From Hyphococcus sp. (GTDB lineage Bacteria; Pseudomonadota; Alphaproteobacteria; Caulobacterales; Parvularculaceae): DNA of 64,000 bases. The notes beneath the pieces were generated by a model. It was not told where the DNA came from and ran no database searches. It worked only from the letters and a program-made list of their open reading frames with translations. Shown piece after piece: positions 63,588 to 64,000 of the stretch. The stretch is from the NCBI GenBank assembly GCA_021776335.1, contig JAJFGB010000011.1, forward strand, positions 1 through 64,000. Reading direction: 5' to 3'. A program made the translations under genes and the position numbers. Within the stretch, counting starts at the first letter, position 1. The number at the start of each line of letters is the position of its first letter.

Positions 63588-64000
63588 ATGATTGATATAC
63601 TGGAAAAGCAGTTTCAGCCAATATTAGAGGACTTTCTCGCGTCTTCTGCCATTCTGCATTTAACCTCCAGCAATCTCACCGTTGAGGCCTATCGATCATA
63701 TCTCAGACAAACCTTCTACTATGTAAGAGAAAACCCACAGCTTCAGGCTCTGGCGACGATATATTTTCGTGGCCGCCAGCGGGATATGGTCAAGAGCTTT
63801 TACGCTCATGCGTCCTCCGAAATCGGGCATGAACAATTGGCGCTGAATGATTTTGTCACGCTGGGCGGCAACGACGCCTACACACCTTATCAAAACCCGC
63901 TTCCGGCGACGACCGCGCTTACCTCATTTGCCTATTATCAGATCTATAACCAGAACCCGCTCGGCTATCTCGGCTATCTGTTTTTCCTTGAGTTTTTGCC
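63588..64000 (+). CDS. heme-oxygenase-like diiron enzyme (partial, runs off the right edge)
   Basis: 137 codons are visible and the frame is still open at the edge. MIDILEKQFQPILEDFLASS, then YLRQTFYYVRENPQLQALATIYFRGRQRDMVKSFYAHASSEIGHEQLALNDFVTLGG, and NPLPATTALTSFAYYQIYNQNPLGYLGYLFFLEFLP. This is the helical PF14518-like haem-oxygenase-type fold of iron-containing redox enzymes (CADD/UndA relatives); the EIGHEQLALND segment holds the first Glu/His ligands. Function of this member is unknown. ATG 63588 is divergent from the histidine kinase, and a CtrA-type box lies upstream. Confidence 0.72.
   Translation, partial: MIDILEKQFQPILEDFLASSAILHLTSSNLTVEAYRSYLRQTFYYVRENPQLQALATIYFRGRQRDMVKSFYAHASSEIGHEQLALNDFVTLGGNDAYTPYQNPLPATTALTSFAYYQIYNQNPLGYLGYLFFLEFL

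Noticed and set aside
63696-63893. 65-codon ORF on the - strand
   Set aside because: It is the reverse of the clear heme-oxygenase-like coding frame on the + strand.
1-64000. CRISPR arrays, insertion sequences, phage or integrative elements
   Set aside because: No regularly spaced direct repeats, transposase or integrase sequences were found; inserted genes in the translation operons carry no mobile-element signs.

Overview
The window looks like the chromosome of an alphaproteobacterium. The evidence is the order of the conserved housekeeping block (tsaB-rimI-fur, miaB-phoH-ybeY-corC-lnt-HTH-metK, trmB, rimP-nusA-ylxR-infB, rbfA, truB, rpsO, pnp), an alphaproteobacterial-type Fur, a fabA-fabB-fabI cluster, a perfect TTAA-N7-TTAA CtrA-type box near the right edge, and a Caulobacter-like ceramide gene set. 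A Parvularculales/Caulobacterales-type organism is my best inference; no rRNA is present to test it. I see no insertion sequence, prophage, integrase or CRISPR array.

Layout. 1-3530: a 63-bp imperfect palindrome, then fabA-fabB-(small membrane protein)-fabI-cupin on the + strand. 3541-6418: two lipoproteins on the - strand (DUF5694, DUF885 peptidase-like). 6625-20507: the translation/RNA operons on the - strand (rimP, nusA, ylxR, infB, rbfA, truB, rpsO, pnp). They are interrupted by unrelated genes: a TrpF-like protein with DUF6958, a GT61-type glycosyltransferase, a beta-propeller lipoprotein and a type-2 short-chain dehydrogenase. 20583-25568: a VPLPA-CTERM surface protein, DUF2937, ttcA, a CE15-like esterase lipoprotein, trmB and a secreted protein. 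25650-32851: metK, an HTH regulator, lnt, corC-like, ybeY, phoH and miaB, mostly with 4-bp overlaps. 33014-41506: DUF1223, repeats, a diiron ferritin-like protein, fur, rimI, tsaB, a RutE-like reductase, dodecin, a NifU-like protein, DUF488 and maeB. 41528-50317: an SDR, an O-antigen-ligase-like protein, hemH, a VTT membrane protein, threonine aldolase, a HAD hydrolase and the H+-pyrophosphatase. 50513-57689: the sphingolipid region. 57686-61724: amn, Trm112-like, LON-domain protein, cnoX-like and a ProRS editing-domain protein. 61846-64000: tRNA-Gly(GCC), a membrane histidine kinase with a poor ATPase domain, and the start of a heme-oxygenase-like diiron enzyme behind the CtrA box.

The most interesting region is 50513-57689. 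An acyl-AMP ligase, an NAD-dependent epimerase (CerR-like), a dedicated acyl carrier protein and serine palmitoyltransferase are followed by a DUF2141 protein and a GNAT-type ceramide synthase. That is all five genes known to be needed for ceramide in Caulobacter, together on one strand. Upstream lies a divergent histidine-box fatty acid/sterol hydroxylase, and a dyad-symmetric operator-like site sits between the two arms. The hydroxylase and DUF2141 are candidate new members of the pathway.

Other notable points: ylxR has no ATG/GTG/TTG start compatible with its conserved N-terminus but does have an AGGAGG placed before a CTG inside nusA; a terminator-shaped hairpin lies between the rimP-nusA promoter and rimP; a CTERM-tagged protein has no sorting enzyme nearby; and there are several structured intergenic palindromes.
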